A stretch of 64,000 bases of DNA from Vicingaceae bacterium. GTDB taxonomy: Bacteria; Bacteroidota; Bacteroidia; Flavobacteriales_E; Vicingaceae. The translations under genes and the position numbers were made by a program. The stretch spans positions 61,958 through 125,957 of the forward strand of contig BPHE01000006.1 in the NCBI GenBank assembly GCA_026003395.1, given 5' to 3'. Below the pieces are notes generated by a model. The model worked only from the letters and a program-made list of their open reading frames with translations. It was not told where the DNA came from and searched no databases. How positions within the stretch are numbered: position 1 is the stretch's first letter; the number at the start of each line of letters is the position of its first letter. This document shows, piece after piece, positions 55,256 through 64,000 of this stretch.

Positions 55256-55346
55256 GGAGAGATGGCCGAGTGGCTGAAGGCACGCGCCTGGAGAGCGCGT
55301 AACCGCCAAAAGCGGTTCGGGGGTTCGAATCCCTCTCTCTCCGCCA
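55256..55346 (+). tRNA. tRNA-Ser (anticodon GGA)
   Basis: The sequence GGAGAGATGGCCGAGTGGCT starts a class II tRNA: acceptor GGAGAGA/TCTCTCC, anticodon stem CGCGC/GCGCG with loop CTGGAGA (anticodon GGA), a long variable arm with hairpin ACCGCCAAAAGCGGT, T-arm GGGGGTTCGAATCCCTC, discriminator G and an encoded CCA (55344-55346). It decodes UCC and UCU. Confidence 0.95.
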
Positions 55347-55390
55347 GCATATAAAAAAATGATGAATTTTTTAAATAAAATAAAATAAAA

Positions 55391-56173
55391 ATGAATATGA
55401 AAAAGTTATTTTCAATTTTAGCAGTAAGTGCAATGTTGGTATTTACAGCCGTTCAACCGGTAATGGCACAAAATGACGCAACCCAAACAGAGCAGGTTGC
55501 CAATGAAGGACAAACATCAGGAACCAATCAAACATTCCATCAAATTTTAAAACAAAAATTCATTGAAGGAGACCCTCTCTGGATGGGAATCGTATTAATC
55601 ACCTTGATTTTGGGTTTGGCTATCAGTATCGAAAGAATTATTTATCTTAATCTTGCTACCACCAATACCGACAGGCTATTGATGAAAATTGAAGAAGCCC
55701 TAAAATCCGGAGGAATACAGGCTGCCAAAGAAGTTTGCCGCAATACAAGAGGCCCTGTTGCCAGCATCTTTTATCAAGGTCTCGACCGTAGCCATGAAGG
55801 CATCGATGTTGTTGAAAAATCCATAATTTCCTACGGAAGTGTTCAAATGGGATTATTAGAAAGAGGTGTTTCCTGGATATCGTTGTTCATTGCGCTTGCA
55901 CCAATGTTAGGATTTTTGGGAACAGTTGTAGGTATGATCCTTGCTTTTGATGCAATTGAAGCAGCCGGAGATATTTCACCATCATTGGTGGCGGGAGGTA
56001 TCAAAGTGGCGTTATTGACTACCGTATTCGGTTTGATTGTTGCCATTATCCTTCAAATATTCTACAACTACATCGTTGCTAAAATCGACGCTTTGGTCAA
56101 CGATATGGAGAATGCATCCATTACTTTAGTGGATATGCTTGTAAAATATAATTTAACCAACAAAAACGCTTAA
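55391..56173 (+). CDS. exbB: MotA/TolQ/ExbB proton channel protein
   Basis: The 260-residue protein has an N-terminal hydrophobic segment ending in VMAQ (residues 1-27), like a signal peptide, then the ExbB/TolQ core: a span near 68-85 (GIVLITLILGLAISIERI), and two spans near 160-215 containing SWISLFIALAPMLGFLGTVVGMILAF and GGIKVALLTTVFGLIVAI, the conserved channel motif. With ExbD proteins it forms the proton-driven motor for TonB-type or Tol-type work. It leads a four-gene operon (55391-57700). Confidence 0.9.
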   Translation: MNMKKLFSILAVSAMLVFTAVQPVMAQNDATQTEQVANEGQTSGTNQTFHQILKQKFIEGDPLWMGIVLITLILGLAISIERIIYLNLATTNTDRLLMKIEEALKSGGIQAAKEVCRNTRGPVASIFYQGLDRSHEGIDVVEKSIISYGSVQMGLLERGVSWISLFIALAPMLGFLGTVVGMILAFDAIEAAGDISPSLVAGGIKVALLTTVFGLIVAIILQIFYNYIVAKIDALVNDMENASITLVDMLVKYNLTNKNA

Positions 56174-56176
56174 GAT

Positions 56177-56623
56177 ATGAATAACGAAAAAATTTTTAAA
56201 TATCTGAGCTATATCTTATTAGGTATTGGCGTCATTTTAGGCATTTTATTTTATGCCAATGACCCAAGCACCGATGCCTATAATTCTGAAAATCCTCCAA
56301 TATACGCCGATCTATTGTTCTATTATTTTTATTTCCTGCTTTTTATTGCTGTTGCCGTAAGTGTGCTATTCCCATTGTTTTTTATTATTACTCAACCTAA
56401 AAAAGCAAAAAATGCACTCATCGGCATTGGATCCTTGCTGGTGGTATTTTTTATTTCCTACAGTTTGTCCGGAGATGAAATTTTACCTCAATACAAAAAT
56501 TTGATAACCGATCCTGCCACATCCAAATTAATTGGAGCCGGATTGATTATGGTTTACATTCTTGGAGGTATAGCAATATTTTTATCTTTATTTTCGGGAC
56601 TTACAAAATACATTAACAAGTAA
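56177..56623 (+). CDS. Unknown four-span membrane protein in exbB-exbD operon
   Basis: The 148-residue protein has four predicted spans (about residues 8-27, 48-72, 80-100, 120-142) and short polar loops (YANDPSTDAYNSENPP). I recognise no named family. It starts 3 bp after exbB and ends 2 bp before exbD, so it is made together with the motor proteins; an accessory role in that complex is plausible but unproven. Confidence 0.75.
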   Translation: MNNEKIFKYLSYILLGIGVILGILFYANDPSTDAYNSENPPIYADLLFYYFYFLLFIAVAVSVLFPLFFIITQPKKAKNALIGIGSLLVVFFISYSLSGDEILPQYKNLITDPATSKLIGAGLIMVYILGGIAIFLSLFSGLTKYINK

Positions 56624-56625
56624 TT

Positions 56626-57210
56626 ATGGCAAGAAACAAAAGACAAATACCGGAAATCAATGCAGGGTCAATGGCCGATATCGCCTTCCTGCTTTTGATT
56701 TTCTTTTTGGTAACCACTACGATGGATGTAGATACCGGTCTTTTAAGAAAACTTCCTCCTCCGCTGCCTCCGGATATGCCTGAACCACCTGAAATCAAAC
56801 AAAGAAACGTTTTTCAGATTTTGGTAAATGCCAACAATCAATTACTCGTCGAGGGAGATTATATCCAAATAACCGAACTGCGCAAAAAGGCAAAAGAATT
56901 TATCGTGAACCCCAACGATGACCCGAACTTGCCTGAAAAGGAACTTAAAGAAATAGAAGGCATTGGTCCGGTGATGGTATCGAAACAGGTAATTTCATTA
57001 CAAAACGACAGAGGTACTTCTTATGAAACCTACATTAAAGTACAAAATGAATTGATTGCTGCGTATAATGAGGTAAGAAATGAAGAAGCCATGAAACGCT
57101 TCGGGAAACCATTTGACAAACTCGCAGAATGGCAACAAAAAGCCATCAAAGAAATGTATCCTCAAAGAATTTCCGAAGCGGAACCAAAAAATGTAGGGTC
57201 AAAGAAATAA
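56626..57210 (+). CDS. exbD: Biopolymer transport protein ExbD (long form)
   Basis: The 194-residue protein has a short basic N-terminus (ARNKRQIPEINAGSM), one membrane span with the key Asp (ADIAFLLLIFFLVTTTM), a Pro-rich stretch (RKLPPPLPPDMPEPPE) and an ExbD-like periplasmic domain. Compared with usual ExbD (about 140 residues) it has an insertion near residues 100-170 (KELKEIEGIGPVMVSKQV, KPFDKLAEWQQKAI). It couples proton flow through ExbB to an envelope partner. Confidence 0.88.
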   Translation: MARNKRQIPEINAGSMADIAFLLLIFFLVTTTMDVDTGLLRKLPPPLPPDMPEPPEIKQRNVFQILVNANNQLLVEGDYIQITELRKKAKEFIVNPNDDPNLPEKELKEIEGIGPVMVSKQVISLQNDRGTSYETYIKVQNELIAAYNEVRNEEAMKRFGKPFDKLAEWQQKAIKEMYPQRISEAEPKNVGSKK

Positions 57211-57226
57211 TTAAAGAACGTTAGTT

Positions 57227-57700
57227 ATGTCTAAATTTAAAAAGAAAAAAGCACAAGGAACGCAAGCGATATCGACGGCATCATTGCCGGATATTGTATT
57301 TATGCTTCTTTTCTTCTTTATGGTAACCACCGTGATGCGAGAGCAAGAATTAAAAGTAAGAGTGAGAGTGCCTGAAGCCACTGAGATAGAAAAATTGGAA
57401 AGAAAATCATTGGTCAGTTACATTTATATTGGGGAACCAATCGCAAAACTTAAAGCCATTTACGGATCGGCTCCGCGTATACAATTAAATGATGCTTTTG
57501 CCACTTTAGATGATATCGCAGCATTTGTTGAAGCCGAAAGGGAAGCCACCGATGAAGCCGAAAGGCCATTACTTACTTTTTCATTAAAAGTTGATCGTGA
57601 AACTGAAATGGGCATTGTTACGGATGTAAAACAAGAGTTGAGAAAAGTTCAGGCCTTAAAAATTAATTATTCTTCCCGTAAAACAGATAAAATAAAATAA
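57227..57700 (+). CDS. exbD: Biopolymer transport protein ExbD (second paralog)
   Basis: The 157-residue ExbD has a Lys-rich start (SKFKKKKAQGTQAISTAS), the membrane span with Asp in LPDIVFMLLFFFMVTTVM, and a periplasmic domain. Two unequal ExbD paralogs after one ExbB are common in Bacteroidota and may form a mixed dimer. It is the last gene of the operon, followed by a terminator. Confidence 0.9.
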   Translation: MSKFKKKKAQGTQAISTASLPDIVFMLLFFFMVTTVMREQELKVRVRVPEATEIEKLERKSLVSYIYIGEPIAKLKAIYGSAPRIQLNDAFATLDDIAAFVEAEREATDEAERPLLTFSLKVDRETEMGIVTDVKQELRKVQALKINYSSRKTDKIK

Positions 57701-57723
57701 AATCGTTTGCTCATATTTATTTT

Positions 57724-57750
57724 AAAAGCCCTTCTATTCGAAGGGCTTTT
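57724..57750 (+). terminator. Rho-independent terminator of the exb operon
   Basis: AAAAGCCCTTC and GAAGGGCTTTT form an 11-bp stem around a 5-base loop (57724-57750), followed by TT and G. It closes the exbB-exbD operon. Confidence 0.88.
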
Positions 57751-57885
57751 TTGTTTATGTTCAATAATCAATTTATTTTAATGATTTATATAAATAATTT
57801 GATTTGAAATTCATAATACAGGGTATTCCCTATAACCTCAAGTAAAGATAAGAAGTATCTTTACCCAAATTCAAAAATCATTGTT

Positions 57886-59157
57886 ATGAAAACTTATCAC
57901 TTATTAATCTTAACCTTAATCATTTTCACAACTAGTATTTTATCTTCTTGTAAAAAGAAAGAAGGTTGCACAGATCCCTCTGCAACAAATTATGATCCGG
58001 ATGCCAAAAGAGATGATGGTAGTTGCATATACCCTTCCTCAAGCCCCGGTACTTCAAATCCTTCTGATCCTTACATTCTTGGGGATATAACAAGCAACAC
58101 GGTATTAACGGCGAAAAACATTAAAGTGTGCGATAAAATAAACGTATCGGCAGGGTTAACCATTCCGGCAGGTGCCACAATAACATTTTGTGCAGATGCA
58201 GATATCAGGATAACTTCTACGGGTTATATCAACGCTGTTGGGACAAGTTCAGAACCTATTATTTTTAAAGGAGAAGCAGAAACTCCCGGTTTTTGGCGAG
58301 GACTTGCCATTTTCTCAAATAATCCGAACAATGTTTTAAATTTTGTGACTGTTAAAGATGCCGGTTCTTATTGGTATTATGAATACGCAGGATTGTATGT
58401 AGGTCAAAATGCAAGTTTGTCTATTTCCAACTCTACTATCAGTAATCACCAAAACACAGGTTTATATTTTGATGATAATTCACAGATTAGCAACTTTAGC
58501 AATAATAAATTTGCAAATAATGACATTCCGATAAGTGTTCCCGCAAATCAAGCCGGTAAATTGGACATTGCTTCTGATTACAACCAAAACTCCAGTAATG
58601 CCAATGGTTTTATTGAAGTTAGAAATGGAACTGTCAATACTGTTCAAACGTGGAAAAAAACTAATATCCCGTTTTTATGTGCCGGAAATATCACTGTCAG
58701 CTCAAACTTGACCATAGATGCAGGAGCCACAGTGATGTTCGAAGCCAATGCTCAATTTAGAATAAACACTACCGGTTCGATCACGGCTATTGGAACATCG
58801 ACCAATCCTATAACCCTCAAAGGGAGATATTCTACTGTGGCATTTTGGGGAGGTATTGAAATTGCATCCAATAATCCAAACAATAAATTTAAATATGTGA
58901 ATGTTTCGGATGGTGGACAATACTGGTACTTTGAATATTCCAATATCATTGTAAAAGGTCGCCTTGAATTGGATAACTGCACGATTTCCAATGCAAACAG
59001 TTATGGAATTTATGTGCAAAACACTGCACAATTATTTACAAACGGGTCGGTTCAAAACACTGTAGCAGGAGTTGAAAGTAATAATACCTTTGTCAATAAC
59101 GGCACAGGACCCAATGCCAATTGTACAAACGGATGCAAGGTTTATTTCGAACCTTGA
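57886..59157 (+). CDS. Lipoprotein with beta-helix repeats
   Basis: The 423-residue protein has a lipoprotein signal (LLILTLIIFTTSILSSCKKK, lipobox LSSC with Cys at residue 22) and GCTDPSATNYDPDAKRDDGSC just after it, a short Cys-paired motif frequent in Bacteroidota surface proteins. The rest shows two related halves, each with AGATITFCADADIRI- or AGATVMFEANAQFRI-like and FWRGLAIFSNNPNN- or FWGGIEIASNNPNN-like segments, followed by parallel beta-helix coils (LSISNSTISNHQNTGLY). It is probably a surface protein that binds or processes polysaccharide; no catalytic residues are clear. Confidence 0.75.
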   Translation: MKTYHLLILTLIIFTTSILSSCKKKEGCTDPSATNYDPDAKRDDGSCIYPSSSPGTSNPSDPYILGDITSNTVLTAKNIKVCDKINVSAGLTIPAGATITFCADADIRITSTGYINAVGTSSEPIIFKGEAETPGFWRGLAIFSNNPNNVLNFVTVKDAGSYWYYEYAGLYVGQNASLSISNSTISNHQNTGLYFDDNSQISNFSNNKFANNDIPISVPANQAGKLDIASDYNQNSSNANGFIEVRNGTVNTVQTWKKTNIPFLCAGNITVSSNLTIDAGATVMFEANAQFRINTTGSITAIGTSTNPITLKGRYSTVAFWGGIEIASNNPNNKFKYVNVSDGGQYWYFEYSNIIVKGRLELDNCTISNANSYGIYVQNTAQLFTNGSVQNTVAGVESNNTFVNNGTGPNANCTNGCKVYFEP

Positions 59158-59211
59158 TAATTTTTCATTATCGAAAAAAAATTATACATAGATTTGTAAA
59201 AATTTTTACTT

Positions 59212-59865
59212 ATGAAAAAATTATCCTGGATATTTTGTTGCATTTTTTTAATCAATTCTGCAACAGCCCAAAATGGGTATGAAAAAGGAAACAGTACGAT
59301 AAATATCGGGATTTCTCCTGTAGCATATAATTTTGGATACTCATATTATTCAAATATATACAGAAATTATTCCCACCTTACTTTTCCCGCCATTAGTTTA
59401 GGGTATCAATATGGCCTTCATGATTTTATCAGTATTGGCGGTGTATTGGGATATCATGGAAGAAAATATGTATCGGAGTATGATCATATTTTTGGTACAG
59501 ATATTTACGAGGATAAATATAATTATACATTGTTCGCTTTCATTGCAGAATTTCATTTGATCAACCTATTGCAACAACTAGATGTAGATGAAGCCAATTC
59601 TTTTGACAATTTTGATTTTTATTGGGGGCTTGGTTCCGGAATGTTATTTTATAGCTGGAATGAGCATGATATCTGGTATCAATACAACAGTAAAAAAGGG
59701 ATTTATGAAAGAAAAGAAAAACTGGACAATCACTCCAGAATCAATGCCGTTTTCAGAAGTTATTTGGGGCTTCGTTATTATTTCAGCAATAATATAGGAG
59801 TGTTTTTAGAAACCGGTTATGCGACCTTTGGATATTTTACCGTGGGCGTCTCAATGAAATTTTAA
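59212..59865 (+). CDS. Small outer-membrane beta-barrel protein
   Basis: The 217-residue protein has a signal peptide (KKLSWIFCCIFLINSATAQ) and eight or so amphipathic strands with many Tyr (PVAYNFGYSYYSNIYRNY), ending GYFTVGVSMKF with a terminal Phe, as in small OmpA/OmpW-like barrels. Function unknown. It follows the beta-helix lipoprotein gene after 54 bp and may be co-transcribed. Confidence 0.75.
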   Translation: MKKLSWIFCCIFLINSATAQNGYEKGNSTINIGISPVAYNFGYSYYSNIYRNYSHLTFPAISLGYQYGLHDFISIGGVLGYHGRKYVSEYDHIFGTDIYEDKYNYTLFAFIAEFHLINLLQQLDVDEANSFDNFDFYWGLGSGMLFYSWNEHDIWYQYNSKKGIYERKEKLDNHSRINAVFRSYLGLRYYFSNNIGVFLETGYATFGYFTVGVSMKF

Positions 59866-59947
59866 TAATTGAACAGAATTTTTTATCCATTTAAAATTAT
59901 CTTTCACACAAAAGATGTTGGATCTCAATCATCCTAAGAGATTCCTT

Positions 59948-61138
59948 TTAATAGAGCAACCGATGTGGATATATTTTCAAATGCAGATCTTTTATTCGTT
60001 TATATAAAAGTTCACGGAGTTCTTCTATATGTATTTTTTTAGCAGCTGAAATAAAAATACTGTTACCTCCGGTTTTTTGATACCAGAAGTTCTGCCATTC
60101 ATTTAATTCCTCAGGCATATCTTCACGTTCGCGTATATCCGTCAAGTTTTGATGATGTGGTCGAAATTGATCAATTTTATTGAAAATTAAAATTTGTGGT
60201 TTTTCCCCTACGCCAATTTCTTTTAAAGTTTGATTTACTACCTCATATTGTTCTTGCCAGTTTGGATGAGATATATCTATGACATGCAATAGAATATCTG
60301 CTTCCCTCACCTCATCGAGTGTTGATTTAAACGATTCAACCAAATGTGTGGGCAATTTACGGATAAAACCAACGGTATCGGTCAAAAGAAATGGCAAATT
60401 TCCTATAACAACTTTTCTAATAGTAGTATCCAATGTGGCAAAAAGCTTATTTTCGGCAAAAACATCAGCTTTAGTCAACAGGTTCATCAACGTAGATTTT
60501 CCTACATTTGTGTAACCCACCAGGGCGGCACGTATCAACTCTTCACGGTGTTTTCGTTGTGTGGATTTTTGCCTGTCAATTTTTTCCAGCCGTTTTTTTA
60601 ACAAGGCAATTTTGTCTAAAATGATCCTACGGTCCATTTCAAGTTGTGATTCACCGGGACCGCGTAACCCGATACCACCTTTTTGACGTTCAAGATGTGT
60701 CCACATTCTTTTTAAACGCGGTAAAAGATATTGATATTGGGCAAGTTCAACCTGTGTTTTCGCATAAGCAGTTCTTGCTCTTTGCGCAAAAATATCGAGA
60801 ATCAACAATGTCCGATCCAAAATTTTTATCCCCAGAGCTTTTTCTATATTTCTTTGTTGTGAAGGTGTTAGTTCATCGTCGAAAATTACCGCATCGGGTT
60901 TATATTCTTCAACAAAATTTTTAATTTCTTCCAATTTTCCCTTACCTACAAATGTTGAAGGGTCGGGATGTGGCAATTTTTGGATAAAGCGTTTTACCAC
61001 TTTGCCCCCTGCAGTTAATGCCAAAAATTCCAGTTCGTTGAGGTATTCTTGTGTTTTTTCTTCGTTTTGACCGGGGGTAACAATACCCACGATCACAATT
61101 TTTTCTTCCTTGATTTGATTGTCAACTTGAAATTTCAT
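59948..61138 (-). CDS. hflX: GTPase HflX
   Basis: The 396-residue GTPase has the N-terminal HflX domain (LPHPDPSTFVGKGKLEEI near residue 55, VIFDDELTPSQQRNIEKALG near 85, QYLLPRLKRMWTHLERQKGG near 135) and GPGESQLEMDRR, then a G domain with VGYTNVGKSTLMNLLT (G1), DTVGFIRKLP (G3) and IFNKIDQF (G4). It binds the ribosome and splits stalled 70S particles. It is followed in the same direction from 61142 upstream with only 3 bp spacing. Confidence 0.95.
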   Translation of the reverse strand: MKFQVDNQIKEEKIVIVGIVTPGQNEEKTQEYLNELEFLALTAGGKVVKRFIQKLPHPDPSTFVGKGKLEEIKNFVEEYKPDAVIFDDELTPSQQRNIEKALGIKILDRTLLILDIFAQRARTAYAKTQVELAQYQYLLPRLKRMWTHLERQKGGIGLRGPGESQLEMDRRIILDKIALLKKRLEKIDRQKSTQRKHREELIRAALVGYTNVGKSTLMNLLTKADVFAENKLFATLDTTIRKVVIGNLPFLLTDTVGFIRKLPTHLVESFKSTLDEVREADILLHVIDISHPNWQEQYEVVNQTLKEIGVGEKPQILIFNKIDQFRPHHQNLTDIREREDMPEELNEWQNFWYQKTGGNSIFISAAKKIHIEELRELLYKRIKDLHLKIYPHRLLY

Positions 61139-61141
61139 ATG

Positions 61142-61603
61142 TTAAATCCAGGGTCTTGCAATTGCGTCACGAAAAGGCCAAGGTATGGCCCAAATTATGA
61201 GGATTAATGCCATTGAGTTATAAAACAATAAATGTCTGAATTTCTTCCTGTCTATTGTTTCTTTTTTTACAGCTATCCTTCCTGCGGTAATGAAAGTAAT
61301 GCCCAGAATCATGGCAATTGTGTGTTCTACCAAAAAAAATCTCATCGATTTTTCTTTCATGGCCATGGCAATATCTGTCATGTAAAATTGTATGTTAGGA
61401 CTGGTGAAAAAAAGCACAATTCCTACCAATAATTGTAAATGGGCAGCAATCATCAAAAACAATGAAAATTGATTGTCGTTTTTGTCAAAAATTTTATCCT
61501 TGTTTAATTTAAATATGGATCTTACGATCACGATTATCAACAAAAACAAAATCAACCAGCGTAATATGCTGTGAACCGATAACAATAAATAATAAGCACT
61601 CAT
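61142..61603 (-). CDS. Four-span membrane protein, possible b-type cytochrome
   Basis: The 153-residue protein has four spans. Each carries one His near the membrane (VHSILRW near 11, AAHLQLLVG near 54, EHTIAMILG near 93, RHLLFYNSMA near 124), a pattern that would suit haem b binding, although this is inference. Similar proteins in Bacteroidota are labelled cytochrome B without proof. It is located 3 bp upstream of hflX. Confidence 0.65.
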   Translation of the reverse strand: MSAYYLLLSVHSILRWLILFLLIIVIVRSIFKLNKDKIFDKNDNQFSLFLMIAAHLQLLVGIVLFFTSPNIQFYMTDIAMAMKEKSMRFFLVEHTIAMILGITFITAGRIAVKKETIDRKKFRHLLFYNSMALILIIWAIPWPFRDAIARPWI

Positions 61604-61619
61604 ACTTTTAAATTATAAA

Positions 61620-62141
61620 TTATTTTGCATTTTTAAAAAATAAAGCTTTAAGCTCTGATGCTTCCTCGGGTTTCATTTTGCCGGCAAGAATCAAGCTCAA
61701 TTGTTTCCTTCGCAATGCTGCATCAAAACGGGCTTTTTCTTCTTCTGTTTCGGGGATTAATTCGGGAACTTCAATAGGATTTCCCAGTTGATCTACAGCA
61801 ACAAAAGTATAGATGGCCGAATTACATTTAGATTTTACGTTTTTGTGATAGTCCTCAACATATACATCGATGATTACTTCCATGGAAGAATTAAATGCCC
61901 GTGAAACTTTCGCTTCGAGTGTTACAATGTCTCCCAACTTGATAGGTCTGTTGAAGCTCACATTGTTCACCGAGGCAGTAACAACCACCCTGCCACAATG
62001 ACGATGAGCCGAAATAGCCGCACATATGTCCATCCAATGCAGCAAACGTCCTCCCATCAAATTTCCCAATGTATTGGTATCGTTGGGTAATACTACTTCT
62101 GTCATAATGGCTAAACTTTCCGATGCTTTTTTTGCTCTCAT
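61620..62141 (-). CDS. Acyl-CoA thioesterase (hotdog fold)
   Basis: The 173-residue protein has the hotdog thioesterase motif LPNDTNTLGNLMGGRLLHWMDI near residue 18 (catalytic Asn/Asp with the long helix) and VTASVNNVSFNRPIKLGDIVTLEAKV near 53, as in YciA/BACH-type enzymes. It hydrolyses acyl-CoA to free acid and CoA. It is 16 bp upstream of the membrane protein gene on the same strand. Confidence 0.88.
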   Translation of the reverse strand: MRAKKASESLAIMTEVVLPNDTNTLGNLMGGRLLHWMDICAAISAHRHCGRVVVTASVNNVSFNRPIKLGDIVTLEAKVSRAFNSSMEVIIDVYVEDYHKNVKSKCNSAIYTFVAVDQLGNPIEVPELIPETEEEKARFDAALRRKQLSLILAGKMKPEEASELKALFFKNAK

Positions 62142-62167
62142 ATTATCTACAGTAGAGATTTTTCAAA

Positions 62168-63208
62168 TTAATTTTTTTCATATGTTAAAATCCATGCTTG
62201 TGGGTGTTTGGGCCTGATTTCTTGCAAAAGATATTGCATTGCCTTGTTCTTATCATTAAATTCTTTATAGGCAACAGTATATTTACCTTTCCTCTCTATA
62301 ACCAAAGACGAATATCCTGATTTCTTCAATTTATTTTCTAACCCCAAAGCATTTTTTTGGGAATTGAAGGTGCCGGCAACAACATAATATTTCGTTGATT
62401 GTTTATTTTCATTATTTTCAAATTTATTTACCTCAGCATCTGTTTTTCCTTCATTGACATCATGTTTAGTTTTATTCATGGAGAATATCTGCAAGGACTC
62501 ATTTTCTTCTTTGAGATGATGATTGTTTGATATTTTGCTTGAGATTAAGTGATTTGGCTTATACTTAACTTTTTCTTTGAACACTATATTTTTCAACTGA
62601 AGTGAAGCTTGATAAACATATTCTTTTGGAACATATTTGGATGTAAGATAAATAGTGGCCAAAAGCAAAACAGAAGCAGCCGATCGAATGGCGATTCGCC
62701 AAATTTTTGTGTTGGCAGTTTGATTTTTTTTGATGTTTTGACGGTAATTATTTAATTCCAATATGGGTGTTTTTTGAAAAACAGGAGTCATCTGTACGGG
62801 TGTCAGGCCAAAATATCTTTTAGAATAATTAAAATGCTTGTCTTGTTCGAAAATCACCGTCCCATTGATGGTTTTAAAGAATGTGCCAATTCCGTCAAAA
62901 CTCAAACGATGGTATGTGTTGATTATCTTATTCCACTCCTCAATTTGATCCTTCAACAATCTTCCGGCTTGTTCATAAGTCAAATTTAGTTTCTGTGCTA
63001 TTTGTAATACCAAAAAGCCATCTTGATGCTTTAATTCAGGATTGAAAATAATATTTTCAGAAGGAGGAAATAAGAGAGACGAAAATTTGTCATAATGTGC
63101 GGACGCACTATTTTTAATGAATCCTCCCCAACCCGGTATTATCAAACACTCTTTTTCAAACAATAATTCTTTGATTATTTGCAGGATATGTATGTTTATT
63201 TCAAACAT
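62168..63208 (-). CDS. HU-CCDC81 and SPOR domain protein
   Basis: The 346-residue protein has two CCDC81-like HU domains at the N-terminus (CLIIPGWGGFIKNSASAHYD near 22; DGFLVLQIAQKLNLTYEQAG near 62; LSFDGIGTFFKTINGTVIFE near 102), a single membrane span near residues 172-190 (AIRSAASVLLLATIYL), and a C-terminal SPOR domain (KYYVVAGTFNSQKNALGLEN near 273). The SPOR domain should bind denuded peptidoglycan at the division site, with the HU-like part in the cytoplasm. The exact role is not known; a link between cell division and chromosome is a reasonable idea. Confidence 0.85.
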   Translation of the reverse strand: MFEINIHILQIIKELLFEKECLIIPGWGGFIKNSASAHYDKFSSLLFPPSENIIFNPELKHQDGFLVLQIAQKLNLTYEQAGRLLKDQIEEWNKIINTYHRLSFDGIGTFFKTINGTVIFEQDKHFNYSKRYFGLTPVQMTPVFQKTPILELNNYRQNIKKNQTANTKIWRIAIRSAASVLLLATIYLTSKYVPKEYVYQASLQLKNIVFKEKVKYKPNHLISSKISNNHHLKEENESLQIFSMNKTKHDVNEGKTDAEVNKFENNENKQSTKYYVVAGTFNSQKNALGLENKLKKSGYSSLVIERKGKYTVAYKEFNDKNKAMQYLLQEIRPKHPQAWILTYEKN

Positions 63209-63277
63209 TTTTTTGCTGTTACGATGGTAAAATTACTTTTTTTAAAATTATTGATGAATTAAACTTGATTAAAAAAA

Positions 63278-64000
63278 TTAATCGTTTAATTGATCTTTAT
63301 ACACATTTAAGATATTTTCCAGATCTTCGGGCGTATCGATGTTGATTGAATTGTATTCAGTAAATACAACTTTTATTTTCAAGCCGTTTTGCATCCATCT
63401 CAATTGTTCTAAACTTTCGATTTTTTCCAATAATGTTGGTTTCAATTCTTTAATTTTTTTTAGAATATCACTTTTGAATGCATATACACCGATATGTTTC
63501 AAATAATTTGATAGTTCATTTGATTTAAAAGGAAAAGGTATGACACTTCTGCTAAAATAAAGGGCATTTTGGTATAAATCGCAAACTATTTTGATTCTGT
63601 TGGGATTTTGAATATCTTCAATGTTAGAAAACTTTGTTGCCAAAGTGGCTATCTGTACAGTATTCTCAAGCTGAAAAACTTGCACCAATGACTTTAATAC
63701 TTCCGGTTCTACAAAAGGTTCATCGCCTTGAATATTCACTATCACATCGGGAGTCGTTCCTTTTTGGCTTTCATACAATTCAAGGGCTTCTATACATCTG
63801 TCGGTGCCTGTTTCGTGCATTCCGGATGTCAACAAAACATTCCCTCCAAAAGAGTTCACATGTTGGAAAATCCTTTGATCATCGGTGGCTACCAAAACAT
63901 GATCAAAGCAATCTGCCATTATTGCCCGGGAATAAACCCTTTCAATCATGGTTTTGTTACCAATTTTTACCAAAGGTTTACCCGGAAAACGTGTTGAAGC
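63278..64000 (-). CDS. kdsB: CMP-KDO synthetase (3-deoxy-manno-octulosonate cytidylyltransferase), N-terminus beyond window
   Basis: The frame is open to the window edge: the last 27 bases code ASTRFPGKP, which is the KdsB nucleotide-binding loop (R-x-P-G-K-P), so the internal TTG at 63973 is not the start. VATDDQRIFQHVNSFGG, HETGTDRCIEAL and DVIVNIQGDEPFVEPEVL are further KdsB motifs, with the catalytic Asp in QGDEP. It activates KDO as CMP-KDO for lipid A core synthesis. About ten residues of the N-terminus are missing. Confidence 0.93.
   Translation of the reverse strand, partial: ASTRFPGKPLVKIGNKTMIERVYSRAIMADCFDHVLVATDDQRIFQHVNSFGGNVLLTSGMHETGTDRCIEALELYESQKGTTPDVIVNIQGDEPFVEPEVLKSLVQVFQLENTVQIATLATKFSNIEDIQNPNRIKIVCDLYQNALYFSRSVIPFPFKSNELSNYLKHIGVYAFKSDILKKIKELKPTLLEKIESLEQLRWMQNGLKIKVVFTEYNSINIDTPEDLENILNVYKDQLND

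Overview
The window comes from an AT-rich member of the Bacteroidota. The evidence is several secreted proteins with type IX secretion (T9SS) C-terminal sorting domains (type A and the CHU/gliding type B), promoters of the TTTG-N20-TAnnTTTG type, an HU-CCDC81/SPOR protein, an ExbB-ExbD-ExbD operon, and weak Shine-Dalgarno use. I cannot place it below phylum.

Positions 1-19226 (all minus strand, read right to left) form a surface-polysaccharide operon. In order of transcription it holds a Wzc-type tyrosine kinase, a Wzx flippase, a DegT/VioA-like aminotransferase, a WbqC protein, a sulfotransferase, a methyltransferase, a second P-loop sulfotransferase, two paralogous GT2 enzymes, a GT4, a PIG-L deacetylase, an LpxD-like acyltransferase, an FkbM methyltransferase, a frameshifted WbpG/PseA-type amidotransferase, two GT4 enzymes, a Wzy-like polymerase and a sulfotransferase cut by the window edge. 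Many genes overlap or nearly touch (ATGA and TAATG junctions). The content predicts a Wzx/Wzy-assembled polymer with amino sugars, N-acyl, methyl and probably sulfate groups.

Positions 16888-30631 are a head-to-tail duplication of one 6872-bp unit holding the end of the kinase gene, a Na+/solute symporter, coaE, a frameshifted sulfotransferase and an outer-membrane protein gene. The copies look identical. The junction at 23760 has a 4-bp CCAT microhomology and falls in the hexanucleotide array coding the kinase Tyr-Gly tail. It creates two antisense-overlapping chimeric genes, while the outer copies of both genes stay intact. It is either a very recent duplication or an assembly artefact.

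Positions 30700-53200 mix housekeeping genes (tRNA-Pro, metF, rnhA, pgk) with large exported proteins: a type B adhesin-like protein, an M43 metalloprotease with PKD repeats (frameshifted), a cytochrome c/copper monooxygenase fusion and a 1323-residue repeat protein. A divergent katG-oxyR pair sits among them; katG is split by a one-base frameshift. Positions 53200-64000 hold tatD, ansA, tRNA-Ser, the exbB/exbD operon, a beta-helix lipoprotein, a small outer-membrane barrel, hflX, a thioesterase, an HU-CCDC81/SPOR protein and partial kdsB.

Four different genes are broken by single-base indels, three of them in short homopolymer runs. That pattern bears on whether the breaks are biological or sequence errors. 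A G10 tract inside wzx is a candidate phase-variation site.
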